Notes: generated from the letters alone by a model not told the origin. DNA of 64,000 nt from Rhyacophila brunnea (GCA_022495005.1 JAGYXB010000160.1:434001-498000), one strand, 5' to 3'; counted from the first letter of the stretch, positions 44,326-55,781 are shown. Made by a program: numbers and translations.

Positions 44326-44691
44326 TTTTTTTTTTTAAGCCATGTTCACTCCTAATGGAATTTAAATGGACCTCCTACGTGGAATGGAAGCTTTTGAAGT
44401 TAAAGTCCCTCCACCAAACCCGCCCCGTACCACCCTCGGTCTTAATCGAGAGTATCACGGGACCCGTCAATTGGTGATGTGAAGCATCTAAGAATTGGCC
44501 TGGGAGTGTCCTGGGAGAAGATGCCCAAGACTTAGATTGCTACGCTCAAAGTGAGCTCTGACTGAGTTTACTGAGTTTACTCTAATGCAAAGTGCCAGGG
44601 AGAGAAAAAGCACATGGAAATTACTAAAAAGAAAATGAACCTACTTGTTTTTAAATTAAAGAACGAAGCTAATCATACAGGCAGCAAAAAT

Positions 44692-45600
44692 TTATGTGAA
44701 GAGATCTTCACGCCCGTAGTAAGACGCCGCAAATTTTTTGAAAGCAAGATAATTGGCCTTAGTAGCAACCAGGTCGGACGGACCGATGGGTCCAACAGCT
44801 GGTTGGACCGACCTGAGCATTTCCTCCCGTTCGGAGCACATACTCAGACACTCCCATAGGATGTGGTTGGCATCCTGTATTTCCCCTCCGCATGGACATG
44901 TCGGACGGCTTGCAAGTCCAAGCTCGAAGAGCTTGCCAGCAAATCCACCATGACCAGTCACAAATTGACTGGTGTAATGGTCTGAAGTCAGATATTTGGT
45001 TATCTCCATTCGCCACTGTATGTCTGGAAAAAACATATATGTGTGCCGGCCCTTGGTCGATTCGTCCCACTTTCGCTGCCAGGTCTTAATGGCCGCATTG
45101 AGCAACATGAGTCTAATTCTGCGCCTCAATAATGCTACTCCTTCGCCAGCTAGCCGAGGAGGGGGGACGAGGTGAAAATCACCAACGTCGGCCTCCTCGC
45201 CCTTGAGGAGCAATATTGAAGCGCCGCTGACCTGAATATGCAGGTCAAGTGGGAGAATGCCAGCCAGGACCGGGAGCGCGTCAGTTGAGGTAGTACGGCA
45301 GGCCTTGGTAATGGACAGAAGCGTGATGCGCTGTCCTCTTAAAAGAGAGATTCTAAGTTTGACACTTTTGGTAATACGCGGGCACCAAGCACTGGCGGCA
45401 TAAGCCGCGATTCCCATAACAATGGAGCCGTAGGCGATCTTGACCGCCCTTACTTTTAAGCCCCATCCTTCACCAGCCATGCGGCCGATCCTCTGGAAGG
45501 CCACCCTAGCCTTGTGGACTTGGGTTTCGGCATGGTGTAGGAAATTTAACATTGTGTCCATTTTGACGCCTAGATAGGTGACGATCTTCGACACTTTCAC
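44692..45600 (-). pseudogene. R1-like element: end of RT and CCHC knuckle
   Basis: A 302-codon open frame: the start (KIVTYLGVKMDTMLNFL) is the RT thumb. The end holds CPCGGEIQDANHILWEC, a CCHC-type knuckle, and it stops after SYYGREDLFT. The same frame extends upstream through SFAPSKTEAIVLKG and the catalytic box VIAYADDALLLV (about 45790-45830). Upstream of that, QGSVLGPLL is followed by a TAG where a Trp codon is expected. Confidence 0.88.
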
Positions 45601-46022
45601 TCTCGTGTCACCGAATCGGACTGTGGGTAGTCTCGAACAGCTAAGTCGTCTCGGTCCTTTGAGGACAATGGCTTCTGTCTTGGAAGGTGCGAATGATAGT
45701 CTAGTTAATCTACCCCAAGCCTCAATTGATGCTAAGGCTTTGCCAACGGTGCTCTCAATCTTCGCCCTGCTGTCGGCCTCGACCAGCAGCAGCGCATCGT
45801 CTGCGTAGGCAATGACAGTACAGTCGGTTGGAAGCGGAATTCTAAGGAGATCGTCGAAGAGTACGTTCTAGAGAAGGGGCCCGAGGACTGAGCCCTGGTA
45901 CATCCCATGCTGGTGTTCCTCTCTATTATGGTTGATCCAACTCGAAACTCGATCGATCTATTGGTGAAATAACTTTGAATTGACGCGAACAAATTTCCTG
46001 GTAGTCTCTTCAGCCGGAGCTT

Positions 46023-46568
46023 TTAAAGTATAAGAGGCCAGGACGCACTATCAAACGCACCTGCAATGTCCAGAAAAACTCCTAGGACGTATTTACGGCG
46101 AGAATTTTCAGCAATGGCAATCACGTTCCTTATGGCGTCGACTGTTGATTTGCCTCTTCTGAATCCAAATTGCTTATCGGAAAGCGGCGAGTGTGTCTCC
46201 AGGTGGGCTTCAATCCTGTGGCACAGTAGCTTCTCCAGCACTTTACCCAGAACGGGCAAGAGTGTTAGAGGGCGGTAGGCTTCGGGGCTAGACGGTTCTC
46301 GGCTGCCAGCTTTGGGGATTACCTTAAGTAAGCCCCTCTTCCAGCAGTCGGGGAACGTGCCGCTTCTGATGCAGTCACTGAAGAGGGCTGTAATCTCTGG
46401 CGCGGCGATGGCCCATGTGCGTTTGACAAGTAAATTGTCAATGCAGTCCGGGCCCGGGGCCTTGCCAGCAATCAACGTGCGTATGATGTGGTTGATCTCC
46501 TGTTCGGAAGGCAACGATGAGTGATCCGTGTCGATGGGAAGAGAAGCCTCAAAGCGGGCCATCCTCAT
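46023..46568 (-). pseudogene. R1-like element: RT fingers and palm
   Basis: A 181-codon frame with GKAPGPDCIDN, YRPLTLLPVLGKVLEKLL, KQFGFRRGKSTVDAI and the palm motif FLDIAGAFDSASW. These are the typical blocks 1-4 of a non-LTR reverse transcriptase, including the first catalytic Asp. The frame is lost just after SWPLIL, and the YADD block continues in another frame. Confidence 0.88.
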
Positions 46569-46637
46569 GGCGTCGTCATCCCTGGATTCATCATCCAGTG
46601 GGATGAGGGCCTCGAGAAGGACCGCAGCCGTTTCAGA

Positions 46638-47090
46638 CTAAGTACTGGTGAATCCGCCACCCGGTTTCTCGATGCCGCACAAGAGGCTCGTCGGTCTGAG
46701 TCCCAGCCTCAGTGCACGGTATGGAGGACCCCAGGGGTCCGAACCTCCCTCAATGGTGACGAAGTTACGCCAGTAGTCTTTCTTGGCTTGAGTAATCGCT
46801 TTCTTGTATTCCATTCGGGTGGATTTGGCCATGTTTGCAAGGGGATCGATGGAGGCAGGTGGTTGCTTGCGCAGGCGTGCACGTTGATGGGCCTTGCGTG
46901 CTTTTCTGAAAATGTCACGCAGGCGCGAAACATGCTGCGTCCACCACGGCGACTGGCTTGGTGGCTTGGGCTTGCAGCGTCCGAGTGAAGCTTCGGCTGA
47001 TCCGGTGATGTCTTCAGTCAGTCGTGAGGCGGCCGAGTGTAGGTCCGGAAATCGGGTTCTAGATGTCCTGTCAAGCTTTTTGGAAAGCAC
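46638..47090 (-). pseudogene. R1-like element: endonuclease-RT linker
   Basis: A 150-codon frame (PWWTQHVSRLRDIFRKARKA; KSTRMEYKKAITQAKKDYWR) corresponds to the linker between endonuclease and RT. Frame shifts at both ends relative to neighbouring domains show indels. Confidence 0.75.
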
Positions 47091-47632
47091 CTCTTCAAAC
47101 TTTTCCCAATTCCCGTCGCGCGTTCTAAATCGCGTGGGCGGGGTGGGGATACGTCAGAGACGCCATCATGCGAGAAGTCAGAGGCCAGCTCAAAAGTGAT
47201 CAACCGGTGATCACTCATGGAAGCGCTCTCATGGACTCTCCAGCCGCTGATTCGTCTCGCGACGGACTCAGTGGCCAGGGTGATGTCGATGTGGGTGCTT
47301 CCGGAGTTTGCGTGCGACACAAAAGTCGGCATGCTGTTGGGGTCGTTGAGGACGACCAGGTTGTGCTGGTGAACTAACTCCTCGATGACGTTCGCGTCGC
47401 ACAGGGAGATATCCACGGGCGCCCAGAGGGGGGATTGCGAGTTTGCATCCGCACAGATGATGACATATCTGCCACCAACTGCGCGTAAGATGCCGTCGAG
47501 CACTGATGCCACGTGTTCCTTTGTGCTCTTAAAGCTGAAGTAGGCGGAGATAACCACCACGCTGCCTCCTCCGGGAAAGCTTATATCTGCACACGCGACT
47601 ATACGAATACGAATACGAATGGAAGCTAACAC
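47018..47632 (-). pseudogene. R1-like element: AP-type endonuclease, N-terminus missing
   Basis: The frame has VVVISAYFSFKS, the ICADANSQSPLWA block with the conserved Asp-Ala-Asn, SHANSGSTHIDITLA and SMSDHRLITFEL with the catalytic SDH. These are hallmarks of APE-like target-nicking endonucleases of non-LTR elements. The first part of the domain is missing and replaced by a (SY)n-like simple repeat translation. Confidence 0.85.
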
Positions 47633-48396
47633 ATTTTAAAAGATACGATAACCATTTGTTTGGGATGCTACCTGTGACCCATAGCTTCACATATGGCTGC
47701 TCTATCAACTTGGCCATTATAAGTATTTAATTACTTTAAGCAATCTTCCAATAAGTTTACCAATTCAAAAATCATTTCAGCCTCTCGTTACTACAGCTCT
47801 AGCGCAAAGTGTAGTGTGTAGCAGTCTATTCAAACATTTCTAATATGATACCAACACGTCCAGTTGCAGTTCTTTTATAATTAGTTACGTCGAGCTGTTA
47901 TAATGGGCGGTGGGCCTTATCGTGAGTTTAAAAACCGTTAGGAGAGGAAAATCATTCACTAATAGTAACTAATACCAAAATATAGTGTATATTTTTTTTA
48001 ATCTATATCCAAGGCTATCCTTCATATTCGTTTTAAAGAGTACTTGTGTGTTATCTTTGGTTTACTTTCTGTAAAATTATACGTATGTTTCTCAAAAAAA
48101 TTCTAGATCATTAGGCTACGAATATTTGGCGACAAAAGTTTGCTGACTCCTACTAAGCATAATGGCTGATTTGATATTAATATTAAATCATTTATATTAT
48201 GTTATTTTTTAAGCTATATATAAATCAGTAAGAATTACACAGTACCTACACAAATCACTGATTTACTATATTGAACAGACTTTAAAATCGAATAGGTTTA
48301 AAAAGGACACAATTTATGCCAGTTTGTAAAGCAATCTGGCTTGTTCATTGGTCGGCCTATTGCCCTATTGGTATAAGACGGTAGTATGCAGCCTTA
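47633..48396. other. Intergenic DNA, nothing recognised
   Basis: No gene or repeat terminus was recognised. Confidence 0.4.
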
Positions 48397-48785
48397 CATG
48401 TAAATTGTACGTAAAACATTTCACCGTGGCACAGTTCACCGTGAGCTATCTATCGGAAAGAGGTGACCGTATGCTATACGGTCTCCAATTTTATTAGATT
48501 CAATATGAACATTAATTCAAATTTCATATCTGATTATGGCAAAATTCATGAATAAACTAACAAATAATCCAGTTTATCGGTTATTTTCAAAATTTGTTTG
48601 CTGATGGCTTCCTGTAAAGTGTAAACTGACAAGAACCGTGTTTTATGTAGACATGAATTTTATGTCAGTACCCAGTACCAAAGAGGTTGGACAGTCTTTA
48701 ATATACGGCCATATATTTCCGATACAACATTTTACGGTGAAGTGTGATACGGCGAACTGCATACGTACAAGTTTCCGGACACGAT
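48397..48785. mobile_element. Foldback family U, copy 4, without telomere-like tract
   Basis: It runs from TTACATGTAAATTGTACGTA and AAACATTTCACCGTGGCACA to GCATACGTACAAGTTTCCGG. The core AATCCAGTTTATCGGTTATT is present, but the CCTAA run found in other copies is replaced by AAACTAACAAAT, so the tract is variable. Confidence 0.72.
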
Positions 48786-49186
48786 GAAGCCTATGAGGTG
48801 TTGCAAGTGAGCTAGAACTAAACGCTGGCTTTGTACGATTTTTGTCTTGTAATGACGTCTCCATTAGTGCAACGAAAGAATCAAACCTCGTTGATGTGGA
48901 CAATTGCATGCGCGAATAGATTCACAAGCTTTTCAAAAAAAACTAAGGCCCACTGTGATATTAAAGAAAATTAATAGTAATTGTCCGGAATTTTACAATT
49001 TTGAATAATTCATATTGACAAACAATTAACGAGTTTTACTGGTATATTTTCCTTTTTATTCATTTCTAAATAATGCAGCAACCATAACGCGAACAAATAA
49101 ATTGTATTAAAATCCTAAAATGAACGTATTTGGTGCATCTAAAATATTTCACATAGGTACCTACTTCATAAATATTCTTAAATATA

Positions 49187-49600
49187 TTGAACATACATCA
49201 TTTTGAAAAACACTTTCTGAGAGAATATATTATAACCAATAGAAAAAAAAAATTGAAAAAAGTAAGTCACCCCGGCAGGGAATCGAATCCTGCATCTCCC
49301 GGGTTTACGCCCCATCGGTATTAAAAGTGTATTACGGGTATTAAAAGTGACCAATAGTTAAAATTTGTCGCAATTAGTATGTTACCGCGTAGCATAGAGG
49401 TAATGCGCGGATGGGGCGTAAACCCGCGAGATGCAGGGTACGATTCCCTGCCAGGATGGCTTACTTTTTTCAAAACAAAGATTTTTTCTATTGGTTATAA
49501 TATATTCTCTCAGAAAGTGTTTTTCAAAATTATGTATGTTCAATAATTAGAATGATACATTCTTTAATCTTGTGAATTATTCGTTGAATAAAACAAATAG
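49187..49600. repeat. Two SINE B copies head-to-head (large palindrome)
   Basis: The left copy (-) runs from CATTTTGAAAAACACTTTCT to GGCAGGGAATCGAATCCTGC and GGGTTTACGCCCC. The right copy (+) runs from GCGCGGATGGGGCGTAAACC and ATGCAGGGTACGATTCCCTG to GAATTATTCGTTGAATAAAA. The tRNA-like heads face each other across about 80 bp, producing an inverted repeat with arms of roughly 130 bp or more. Confidence 0.82.
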
Positions 49601-50007
49601 TTAATCTTAAATATATGTATAATAATATATACAATAAGTACCCACCTAATCGTTAATTTTAATGAGATTAATCGTATTAACTGAACAAGGCGTTTATATA
49701 GAAAGATTGTGATCTATGGTAAATTATATAGGTAAGTACCATAAATGTATAGTTACAGTGTTACAACTAAATGTACATACATTATGAGTAGTATATAATA
49801 TCTTACTTTGGTAGGTACATACTAAATGTTTTTATACTAAGCTCGTTCCGCGAAACAGTTGTAATGATTCCCCAGCTTCGAATCTGTAGATTTCACCACT
49901 AAACTAGACACTTCGAGGCCCAGATCCAAGAAGTGGACTATCTCCAAGAATAGTTCGTACTTTCATGCTTCATGGGTCAAGTTCACAGAACAGATTAATA
50001 AGTAGAA
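49601..50007. other. AT-rich DNA, nothing recognised
   Basis: No feature could be supported. Confidence 0.35.
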
Positions 50008-50310
50008 TTCCGATAGGCTATATCCCAATACACTACATTTTGACGCAGAGTTTTGAATGTGTGAGTGTCCTACAAAAATGAACCACACATTATATACGTG
50101 TAAAAGTGTGTGTTGCAACTTGCAACGTTCAAATACATCAATATTTAATGAATGTCAGTGGCACTGCATAAAATGAAAGCAGTTGTCAGAATGAAATACA
50201 AGCGTATTCATAACACGTGTTTAAGTTTATCCCATATTCTTACACACTCGAGACCGGTTGCCTGTTTCTCCACATCTGTTAGGTATCTCATTTTCCGTTA
50301 TTTTTGAGTT
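50008..50310 (+). repeat. Dispersed repeat Q, copy 1
   Basis: It shares CCGATAGGCTATA, TTTTGAATGTGTGAGTGTCC, AACACGTGTTTAAGTTTATC and CGAGACCGGTTGCCTG with the inverted sequence at 61775-62036. An end-piece (CCCGTTAGGTGTTTCAGTTC) occurs alone at 51698-51717. Type unknown. Confidence 0.6.
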
Positions 50311-50950
50311 CCCTGGTTTTACTACATGCTGACAATGACATGACTAATAAAATTGTGCGGCCATGACGTAATTATTTTTCAAAACAGTCAAATCTTGCAT
50401 ATCAATTCTCAATATGTAAAATTGACATACTCTATCTCGCTCCAAAAGTGAACACAGCCAAGAGAGGGGCTGTTAAAAAGATAGCACTTTTTGACAGTTC
50501 AGACGGTTACCTTATTGCAATAATTAACTGCCTGAATACATAAAGTGACAAATATAATATATTTATCACATGTAGCTCTTTTTCTCGCAGCTATATTAAT
50601 GCAGAACCAACGCTTGTCACGGTTTTTGTTAATATCTATTTTACAAATAATATAAAAAAATTGGACAGCATGCAGATTTGAATCATATCCATACGCCAAT
50701 ACTGACATTGTAATCCGTGACAATCTAAGAAATATATTTAATACAGCGATATAGTTCATATTACCAGTTTTGTAAAAATAATGAATGGTTTCTACTTTAT
50801 TGAATATAATGGATTTTATCATTTTATTGTTGTACCATCGAATAGAACTAGAAAACCTCGTGTCAAAACACATACCTACTTAAAAACAAATATTTCGAAC
50901 TTCAATCGAAAACTACACTTGTCTTTACCTCTAGGGAATACAGTGCAGTG
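50311..50950. other. Intergenic DNA, nothing recognised
   Basis: A 124-codon - frame at 50499-50873 matches nothing I know and is probably spurious. Confidence 0.35.
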
Positions 50951-51002
50951 GGGAGAGGTGGAGGTAGGCTGATAGGACCCGACATCAATAGAGAATAGAG
51001 AA

Positions 51003-51675
51003 CACTAGAGAATCCAATCCCGACCCAAAATTTTGATCTCGGGATTTCGGGATTACAATTTGACGATCCCGGAATTGGCGTTTTTTTTCTATAGTTAATA
51101 TTATTTTTTATTTATACAAATACTATTGATATTAATCGGTCAAAATAAATTCTAGTATAATTTATACTATTCAAGACATTTATTGTTAATATTGTGTACG
51201 TTCAATCTTGGAAATACATGGGTTTAAAAGGAGTAAATAATATTGTAATATAGATAATAATGTGAAAGTAAAACAGTTTTTATTTATATATTTAAGAAAA
51301 AATAACATTAATAAAACCCGGCGTAGGAACAAGTGTCTGCCTGCACGTCCGTGGCACTGACGGTTAGACGCCGTTCGCGTGCCAGAACGACAATGGCGTT
51401 TTGCTGGGTAAATGAGCGAATTTATTGTTTTTCTGATGTTCTTACGATAGCGCATGATAACAAAAAATGGTTATTGTATTATCCGTGAGCGTCCGGTGAT
51501 TCCCCTGTCACATGTGCAGGTACATACACTTCACTAACGTAATTTCTTACACATTACTAATTGATTGTGATTGATAAAAAAAATCAATCCCGAATGTTTC
51601 GGTATTATGTTTACTATTACCGGGATTCATAAGTATCGAAAATTGTCCAGGACCCCGGGATTGGATTCCCTAGTG
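51003..51675. mobile_element. DNA element with CACTAG inverted termini
   Basis: The left end is CACTAGAGAATCCAATCCCG. The right end inverted is CACTAGGGAATCCAATCCCG, 19 of 20 identical. Subterminal blocks also mirror (GATCTCGGGATTTCGGGATT near 51045, CGGGATTCATAAGTATCG near 51620). CACTA-like ends suggest CMC/EnSpm, but flanking triplets (GAA/TAC) do not match, so the superfamily stays open. A family P left-end piece (CAGTGGGGAGAGGTGGAGG) lies just outside at 50950. Confidence 0.75.
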
Positions 51676-52241
51676 TACACTATACGTGTTTCTCCATACC
51701 CGTTAGGTGTTTCAGTTCCCATTATCCCTGATCAAGTTAAATTTCAAAAAGTGAAATAATCATTGACAATCGAGTCTTCGGCACTGGTGATATTTAAAGT
51801 ACGCACTGAGCTTATAAAGCTACGAAATGTATTTATTTACTCCTCATTTTGTTGGCAAGACAGTGTTGTTAACAGAAATATTTTACTATTTTACTTTGCT
51901 GAACGAGCTTTTAATTCTAATAATTCCTTTCAAATTACCTGTAATTTATAAAATTTATTCTATGTAGAAGTTTTCCTAGCTCATTTTACAATTTTTATTA
52001 CTTCGATACGGAAATGAGTTTAGAAACATAAAGCTTATATCCGTGCCATAGATAGGGGTTTAGTTACATTTTCCGCCTGAGAAAGTTTATACGTAGATTT
52101 TCTTTTGCAATCAAATTTTCTTCAGTGAATTACTGAAGAGATTAAAAGATTACGTTTTCGTTACATAAGTTTCAACAGGATATTATGCAAATAAAATTAA
52201 TTCAATTCAATTCAATCGTAAATTGAAGGGTTGTCATCAGA
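51676..52241. other. Intergenic DNA, nothing recognised
   Basis: It contains a Q end fragment (51698-51717) and a short (AATTC)n run at about 52197-52216. Confidence 0.4.
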
Positions 52242-52302
52242 CATTGGCGAAGAGTGGAGGTAGGCTGTTAAGATCTGATATAAATTCCTTTCTTTTTCTT
52301 TT

Positions 52303-52410
52303 GACCATGTCCGATCCTAATAGGGTAATAATATGGACCTTCACAGAGGCCAGGTTTATAATAACAGGGTTTTATTTTTACGAGAAATGGATGTTTGCCA
52401 CTTGCTTGTA
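52303..52410 (-). mobile_element. SINE family A tail inside family P
   Basis: ACCATGTCCGATCCTAATAG at 52304 and GGATGTTTGCCACTTGCTTG mark the inverted tail and body. The tRNA-like head is absent. Confidence 0.7.
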
Positions 52411-52548
52411 GTCCAATGAAAACTAATAAGAATGAATGAAAAAGTATGCACAATTTTGTCTTATCGCCCAAAATATACCAACTTTTATGATTTGGTTTAA
52501 GCAGGGTTTAATTAAGTTTTAAAAACTAACCAATACCATTTGTAAATT

Positions 52549-52931
52549 CGAGTGCTTAAAGTCAGACAACGTTATCTACAAAAAAGTGTTTTTGTTTTTT
52601 TTTTGAGATAACGTTATTTTACATTTACGGCTACATGATAGTCAAACAACGTTATGTCAATCTTTTCTAATTTCTTATTAAATCGTCAGTAAAGTTTAAC
52701 GCTAACTACATAAGTTACCCTTGTTTTCATATTTTTTTAAAACTATCCCTATAAATTTTAACATCATCATAAGCAAGATAAATGTACAATACACAATAAA
52801 TTATAAAATATTAACATTAGGTTTTAAATAAACATTTCCCTTGTTGAGTTACAAGAATCTAAAATAACGATTTTTGGCTCTCCTGTAAAGTTGCACTTTT
52901 GTAGATAGTGTTGTTTGACACTAAGCCCTCG
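52549..52931. mobile_element. MITE with CGAGNGCTTA termini nested in family P
   Basis: The left end CGAGTGCTTAAAGTCAGACA and the inverted right end CGAGGGCTTAGTGTCAAACA match through ACG.TATCTACAAAA. Flanks are AATT at 52545-52548 and 52932-52935. Removing the element and one AATT restores GTAAATTGTAG, exactly the family P arm sequence seen in other copies. The motif TCAAACAACGTTATG also occurs internally near 52633. Confidence 0.88.
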
Positions 52932-53035
52932 AATTGTAGTCTTAGTTCAACAAAAACAAATACGTATGTCTAACAAAGTCTAATGTGCACTATTTATGGT
53001 GGATCTTAACAGCCTACCTCCACCCTTCGCTACTG

Positions 53036-53783
53036 GTATTAGCCACATGCTGCGGACTACGTCATATAAATATGTGCCACTCGCTACGGCAGTGGGTGAA
53101 TCAAGAGCTTATCACTTCAAGATACCTTCCATAGACTATTATAATTTTATAGCTCCAATGTCCCACCGCATACACACACTCGTCGCTGTGAAGAGATTGG
53201 TAAACACTTACAGCTTTGACATGTCACAGTTATAAGGGGTTAAGTCTCCCATATGCATCTGTCCCCTGAGATAACGATATACGACTTCATTACGAAAAAA
53301 AAATATTATAGATAGACAATTAAATATGTTTTTAGAAGTTATGTAAATACCTACTACTTGTAAATAAAATTTTAATTAATTTATCCATAGATTTATTTTA
53401 TTAATAATTTTATAATACGTAAAAGGCTTGTGTCTATGTTAAGATTTTCTTATATAGGCACCTACCTAATTATTAGAACAATACTAAGTGTAATAATAGT
53501 AAATATGTAAAAAATATCTCAAGCATTTATTCAAATATTTTAAACAGGTAAAAACTGGTCCAGTTAATTTTAACGAACTAATATATCCGTTTTCACTATT
53601 ATGTACCTATTATAATATGTGAATACAGAATAAGGTGGACGACTAAAATGCGAAAATTTTTACTTGGTGTGCGGCAACTTGGTGTATTACAATTCACTCT
53701 CACGCTGTCCTTCCTGTTCCCCTAATCATGAATGCATTTGACATTTCTAATTTTTGTGTGTTCTAAGTTTTTCTTGTTTGTCC
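53036..53783. other. Intergenic DNA, nothing recognised
   Basis: AT-rich with no terminus or coding frame I can support. Confidence 0.4.
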
Positions 53784-54350
53784 GATCCTAAGATCATATT
53801 GAAGCGCCTAGTTTCAAAACCCCCTAAAACGGTTTTAGGTAATTCTGAGAAAAATGAGAAAAAACGAATTTAGGTAGTTTTGATAAAAATGAGATAAAAC
53901 CCATATCTATTAAATATATGAACTTGTACATTCTAAAGAGTATTTTGGCTTATCCGTTTTGGGGGTATTTGGAAAGCACACGCAACCATTTCAGCGTGTT
54001 TTGAAATTTGTCATAATTTTTGATCATACGTATTGACAGTAAAGTTTTTGGCGTTTTTTAAATTTCAATCTTTGGCCACCATACCTATAGGTAACCAAAT
54101 TTCCATCTAAATACATATTATCTAACTTAAAAATTTTCAAAAACCGTTTTAGAGGGATTTGAAACTAAGCGCTTCAATTAGTATGGGGCGTCACAGAGTG
54201 GAGGTTTGTATTAACAGCTTTTTGTTTTTACGATAAATGGATGTTAGCCACTTGTTCAACATATTATGTCCATATTATGTGTATTTGCCAGACCCAGGAT
54301 TCGAACCTGGTACATACGATATTATAAGCTCGGCCATCGGGAAAAACGAT
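53784..54350 (-). mobile_element. SINE family A split by a MITE
   Basis: The tail (TGTCCGATCCTAAGATCATA) ends at about 53798. The remainder continues at 54178 (AGTATGGGGCGTCACAGAGT, GACCCAGGATTCGAACCTGG) to CTCGGCCATCG. The two parts together form one copy. Confidence 0.8.
53799..54177. mobile_element. MITE with TTGAAGCGC termini inside SINE A
   Basis: The left end TTGAAGCGCCTAGTTTCAAA and the inverted right end TTGAAGCGCTTAGTTTCAAA continue to match through CCCTCTAAAACGG-like sequence for about 38 bp. The element is 379 bp, has no coding frame and interrupts the SINE tail, so it is younger than the SINE. The exact duplication at the junction is unclear. Confidence 0.85.
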
Positions 54351-54890
54351 CAAAAGAGTTTATTCGACCCATAGACAATGTTAACGAAATAATCGCGCCG
54401 TTGACATTTATCATAATCATTTATCATTTCAATGTCGCCATATTATAACTATAAATATCCCAATTTAGTGGGGGAAATTTGCCGTATGACATTGTATGTG
54501 GGGAATAATATCTTCCAATCCTGGCAATTCTCTCACAATACTTCGATAACAACATCAGCGCCGTCGCCGTGCCTCAAGTTAAACTTGTCGCATTCTACAG
54601 TATGTCCATTAAAAGTTTATTAAATTAGTCGGTTGAATCATCACGTTAAAGTCTCGTTGGCATATTTTTATTCGATTCTATCTATCACGAAAAAAATAAA
54701 AATAACATTAGACCAAATATAATAATAACACTCCAAAATAAAGAATTAAGTTAGTGATAAAAATAATACAATTTAAGTTAATAGGTACCTACGCAGCTAT
54801 GTTTTAATTATCTATATTAATTTGTAACAATGTATAATATATGGTATAATAGGTACACAAACCTACCTATTACAATATTTATGTCGATTA
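54351..54890. other. Intergenic DNA, nothing recognised
   Basis: No feature could be supported. Confidence 0.35.
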
Positions 54891-55781
54891 ATATCAAATT
54901 CACCTAAGTCCACTACGAATAAAACTGTTTTAAAGATTTTTCCGACGATTGATTCTTACATAGAAATTGAATATTTTGTATGCAGAACATAAAGTCCATA
55001 ATTTTCATTAAAAAATTGGCTTGAGCATTGAAGTTTTTTTTAAGTCCATTTAAGCCAATAATAAATCAATATGACACTTGGTCACACCATTATTTCTGTT
55101 TTAATACCTAACATAAAATAAACTTTGTATGTATTTTCAAATTCGCGTAAGTTCACTAAATATTTGTTTCATACTTCGCCAAGTCCAAATGTTTTGAATC
55201 AAAAATACGTAAGTCCATATCGACTGCTTAATCTACAAACCAGCTAACTCCATTTGGAAAAATTGTTCAGGAAGGAGAAGAAACATTGCCATTTAACTAT
55301 CGAACGGAATTTAACAATTCCAAAAATACACTTTTGTACAAAAATAATCCGCACCATGAATTAATACACTATTGTACCTTCCCTTTTAAAGAAAATTTAT
55401 ATAAAGAGCGGAGTTGTTCCATTTACGATGGTGTTGGAAATTTGGCTGTTTTGTTTGAAAATTGATAACGCATTTATTTATACGTTTAGGAGTTTAAAAT
55501 TTTATGTAAGCATAGAAAACATACTTTATAACAAAATGCCATTAATAATCATTTTTGGTCAAAAGTGCAGTCGGCTAGTTTGCATTTTATCTGCAGTCGA
55601 TATTAAAAATCTGTTATATTGTTAATCTATTTAATATATAATCCAAATTAGGTGATTTATTATTAAAGTAGTTGTATAAAATTTTATTTTGATATTTTTT
55701 CACTATTAATACAAGAAAAAAATTCTATAAATTGAAAATGTTCGTTATCCAAAATTGTGTGTGACTTGGATGAATTTGAAA
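54891..55781. mobile_element. Possible decayed TIR element V abutting the next element
   Basis: The left TCAAATTCACCTAAGTCCAC and the inverted right TCAAATTCATCCAAGTCACA resemble each other. The subterminal motif AAGTCCA or AACTCCAT recurs (about 55048, 55192, 55212, 55255). No transposase is recognised. Tentative. Confidence 0.4.

Larger units (their letters stand above)
44326..47632 (-). mobile_element. R1-clade non-LTR retrotransposon, 5'-truncated, mutated
   Basis: On the - strand, in order: endonuclease, linker, reverse transcriptase, C-terminal zinc knuckle, a 3' untranslated region of about 350 bp, then a poly(A) (11 T at 44326-44336). The 5' part (ORF1 and the endonuclease N-terminus) is missing beyond about 47620, where a short (TACGAA)n tract begins. 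Frameshifts near 47050, 46600 and 46022, and an in-frame stop near 45870, inactivate it. The endonuclease-RT-CCHC layout and sequence match R1/TRAS-type elements. There is no 28S rDNA around it, so it is not a canonical R1 insertion. Fragments of the family lie at 111-205 and 11085-11275. Confidence 0.9.
52242..53035. mobile_element. Foldback MITE family P, copy 5, with two nested insertions
   Basis: It starts CATTGGCGAAGAGTGGAGG and ends CCACCCTTCGCTACTG. A SINE A tail fragment (52303-52410) replaces most of the left arm. A separate MITE (52549-52931) with AATT duplications sits inside the right arm. Confidence 0.8.

Noticed and set aside
46521..46988. + strand 155-codon ORF and others over 44.7-47.4 kb
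   Set aside because: All are antisense shadows of the R1-like element coding strand.
50499..50873. 124-codon - strand ORF
   Set aside because: No recognisable motif. Codon use equals background AT-rich DNA.
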